Positions 63,301 through 64,000 of a stretch of DNA of 64,000 bases are shown piece by piece. Location of the stretch: contig CM057129.1 in assembly GCA_029964075.1 (NCBI GenBank), positions 16,545,430 to 16,609,429 of the forward strand, written 5' to 3'. Every line of letters begins with the position of its first letter. Positions within the stretch are counted from its first letter, which is position 1. The stretch comes from Patiria pectinifera. Its lineage: Eukaryota; Echinodermata; Asteroidea; Valvatida; Asterinidae. The notes beneath the pieces were generated by a model, which was not told where the DNA came from, did not search any database, and worked only from the letters and a program-made list of their open reading frames with translations. The position numbers and the translations under genes are program-made.

Positions 63301-64000
63301 AAGGGCAAAAGGCGATCGTTACAGGTCTCGCGGTCTAAACTGTGGTGTCGCCACTCAATTCGCCGCTCTGTTTCGAATTTCAAAGTCACGATCCCCTTGT
63401 TAAAAAAAACCTAAGTAAAACCCCTATTTTTTAATTGCTAGCAATACATAATCAGTCACATTAGAGTGAGACATCGAACGTTCAGTTGCGGAATAATTAT
63501 GCTTCAACACTTTCGTATTATTTGCGGCATTATTAACATCTGATTTTTGACAATATTTCCGTCTTGTGTAGATGTACCAGTGGTCCCAGCAGCACACTGC
63601 TGCCCTGTAGAGAACTCTGCGTGCAGGCGAGGAACGGTTGCGAGGAGTTTCTGATCAAATTTGGCTTTTCATGGCCGGAAGGTCTGACGTGTGAGAGTTT
63701 GCCCAGCTACGATGAAGGGAGTGACTGCTACTTAGGCGGTATGTACAGACTATAATGACCTACCATTGATATAGTGTGTTTGGATTTATTGCACACATTT
63801 TGCAAGAACACACACTAAAGACCCTTTATAGACCTATATTGTAGTCACCACCATTAGCAAGGATAACATCATGAAAAACAAATCATATACATTGTACATA
63901 AAAAACATACTGTGTATGGTAGAGGAGCAATTTGTTCGTACTGGCTTTTACCTCCCCCTTCGTCGAGAATTGTGATGGATTGTTGAAGACATCGTCATCA
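57310..64000 (+). CDS. Multi-CRD/FN3 secreted protein gene, copy 4 (3' end beyond window)
   Basis: Exons inside the window: 57310-57352, 60588-60758, 61218-61460, 61918-62226, 62784-62985, 63572-63738. The first intron is 3.2 kb and full of transposon relics. CRD 2 and the C-terminal units should follow outside. The open frames and splice sites are intact so far. The upstream region lacks the clean TGACGTCGACGG block of copies 2 and 3, so expression may differ. Confidence 0.82.
57740..57786. repeat. GC-rich palindromic hairpin repeat, copy 2
   Basis: CTAGCGGGATGCCGCGC, TTT loop, then GCGCGCACCCGCTAG with one base fewer than the copy at 2031, followed by the same ATGGGTGGAGT tail. Confidence 0.75.
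58276..58954. mobile_element. Non-autonomous inverted-repeat element with 30-bp TIRs
   Basis: The left end ATTCGTCACTGACATCACG and the complement of the right end (ATTCGTCACCGATACCACG) match over about 30 bp, continuing AACTGA(C/T)ACCC. Inside are repeated GTGTCAGTTCGTGAAAACG motifs and a nested palindrome around TGCGCATGCGTGCGCGC (58610-58632). GTCTTC occurs just outside both ends, a possible target duplication. Confidence 0.65.
59460..60022 (+). mobile_element. 5'-truncated L2/CR1-like non-LTR retrotransposon 3' end
   Basis: A frame open from at least 59460 to TAG 59862-59864 encodes the characteristic C-terminus of the reverse transcriptase ORF: HITPILRALHWLPI, FKILLLTYKARNGLAPSYI, YGDRAFSVCAPKLWNNLP and FKTRLKTHLF. 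The 3' UTR ends AGCGCTTAGAAACACTGCG, TAAGCGCTATATGAATG and an ATT repeat, as in L2-type elements. The rest of the element is missing. Confidence 0.85.
60103..60145 (-). ncRNA. Hammerhead-ribozyme-like relic (Penelope/retrozyme-type)
   Basis: On the minus strand: GCCT, CTGAAGA (60134-60140), a perfect stem GAACTT-GCT-AAGTTC (60118-60132), GCAAC in place of GAAAC, GTC, AGGC. GCCT and AGGC can pair as stem I, and CTGANGA and GTC occupy the right core positions. The GCAA substitution would impair cleavage, so this is at best a decayed copy. Confidence 0.4.
60588..60758 (+). CDS. Copy 4 exon A
   Basis: 171 nt, the longest version. ILACRSLGRLPDAKTTRDDV, QLCRDEGILAY, then a lengthened C-terminal loop SIYGHDLSDSNEL. 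Confidence 0.85.
61029..61130. repeat. Imperfect hairpin, 35-bp arms, pre-miRNA-like size
   Basis: 61029-61063 pairs with 61096-61130 at 32 of 35 positions around a 32-nt loop (GAATGCAGGATC...ACACCT). It lies in the intron between exons A and B of copy 4 and has no counterpart in copies 2 or 3. Confidence 0.55.
61218..61460 (+). CDS. Copy 4 exon B
   Basis: 243 nt. GCSDILSRFLCAAQ, LRPCAEVC, WRDC, AFDC, DECL. Closest to copy 1 exon B. Confidence 0.87.
61918..62226 (+). CDS. Copy 4 fibronectin type III exon
   Basis: 309 nt. PPRDRPIIVNVTRHNATSV, FRVRYNETLSWG, YTFEVTALNNFGEGP. Confidence 0.9.
62227..62783. other. Intron FN3-CRD 1 of copy 4
   Basis: AAC-rich stretch 62280-62305; nothing else recognised. 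Confidence 0.4.
62784..62985 (+). CDS. Copy 4 CRD 1 first exon
   Basis: GCEDITVPMC, DYSQTAMPNSLGH, ECSSYARTFLC; donor AG|GTTAGA, weaker than in the other copies. Confidence 0.87.
63572..63738 (+). CDS. Copy 4 CRD 1 second exon
   Basis: 167 nt. RCTSGPSS, LPCRELC, NGCEE, GFSWPEGLTCE, SDCYLGG. Last exon inside the window. Confidence 0.9.
63739..64000. other. Start of CRD 1-CRD 2 intron of copy 4
   Basis: Intron sequence aligning with the start of this intron in copies 2 and 3; nothing further recognised. Confidence 0.5.

Overview
ORGANISM. The window is eukaryotic nuclear DNA: short exons with GT/AG junctions, long introns, poly-T and poly-A runs, and many small transposon relics. The palindrome TAGGCCTA and its core AGGCCT recur throughout, together with ACATGTA-type motifs. 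In my experience this habit fits marine invertebrates, especially invertebrate deuterostomes (echinoderm, hemichordate, amphioxus). The phylum is an inference and I cannot fix the species.

HOST GENES. About 47 kb belongs to four head-to-tail paralogues on the + strand: copy 1 (first exon off the window, to 30888), copy 2 (33214-42025), copy 3 (44846-54818) and copy 4 (57310 to beyond 64000). I rebuilt the exons from splice sites, reading phase and comparison between copies; lengths and phases agree almost exactly. Each complete copy has a 43-nt signal-peptide exon, a divergent Frizzled-type cysteine-rich domain (CRD) on two exons (A, B), a one-exon fibronectin III domain, two canonical ten-cysteine Frizzled CRDs of two exons each, and three C-terminal exons with DVNEDGRDDYCR-like Asp/Gly repeats resembling VCBS/FG-GAP units. 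The predicted products are secreted proteins with three CRDs (four in copy 1, where the CRD 1 exon pair is duplicated). I do not recognise this architecture as a named family.

MOBILE ELEMENT. A full-length Polinton/Maverick element (11934-28369, 16,436 bp) sits inside the second CRD 2 exon of copy 1. It has 484-bp terminal inverted repeats (4 mismatches), AG...CT termini and a perfect 6-bp target-site duplication AATGAC. Left to right it carries a 137-bp tandem-repeat tract, a spliced zinc-finger/B-family DNA polymerase gene (broken by one frameshift near 17345), a packaging ATPase, two small conserved proteins, a chromodomain integrase, minor capsid, a basic amphipathic protein, major capsid and an adenain-type protease. 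On the opposite strand are two genes, one predicted to encode a WW domain joined to a PC4-type ssDNA-binding domain. Paired CRE palindromes lie in both TIRs.

OTHER CONTENT. Introns and intergenic DNA hold fold-back/MITE-like elements, some with a paralogous empty site, a TTAA-flanked piggyBac-like MITE, tRNA-derived SINE pieces, an L2/CR1-like LINE 3' end, a hammerhead-ribozyme-like relic, a GC-rich palindrome present twice, and a 573-bp ATTCC/ATTTC pentanucleotide array. All domain calls were made by eye from the sequence; no database search was run.
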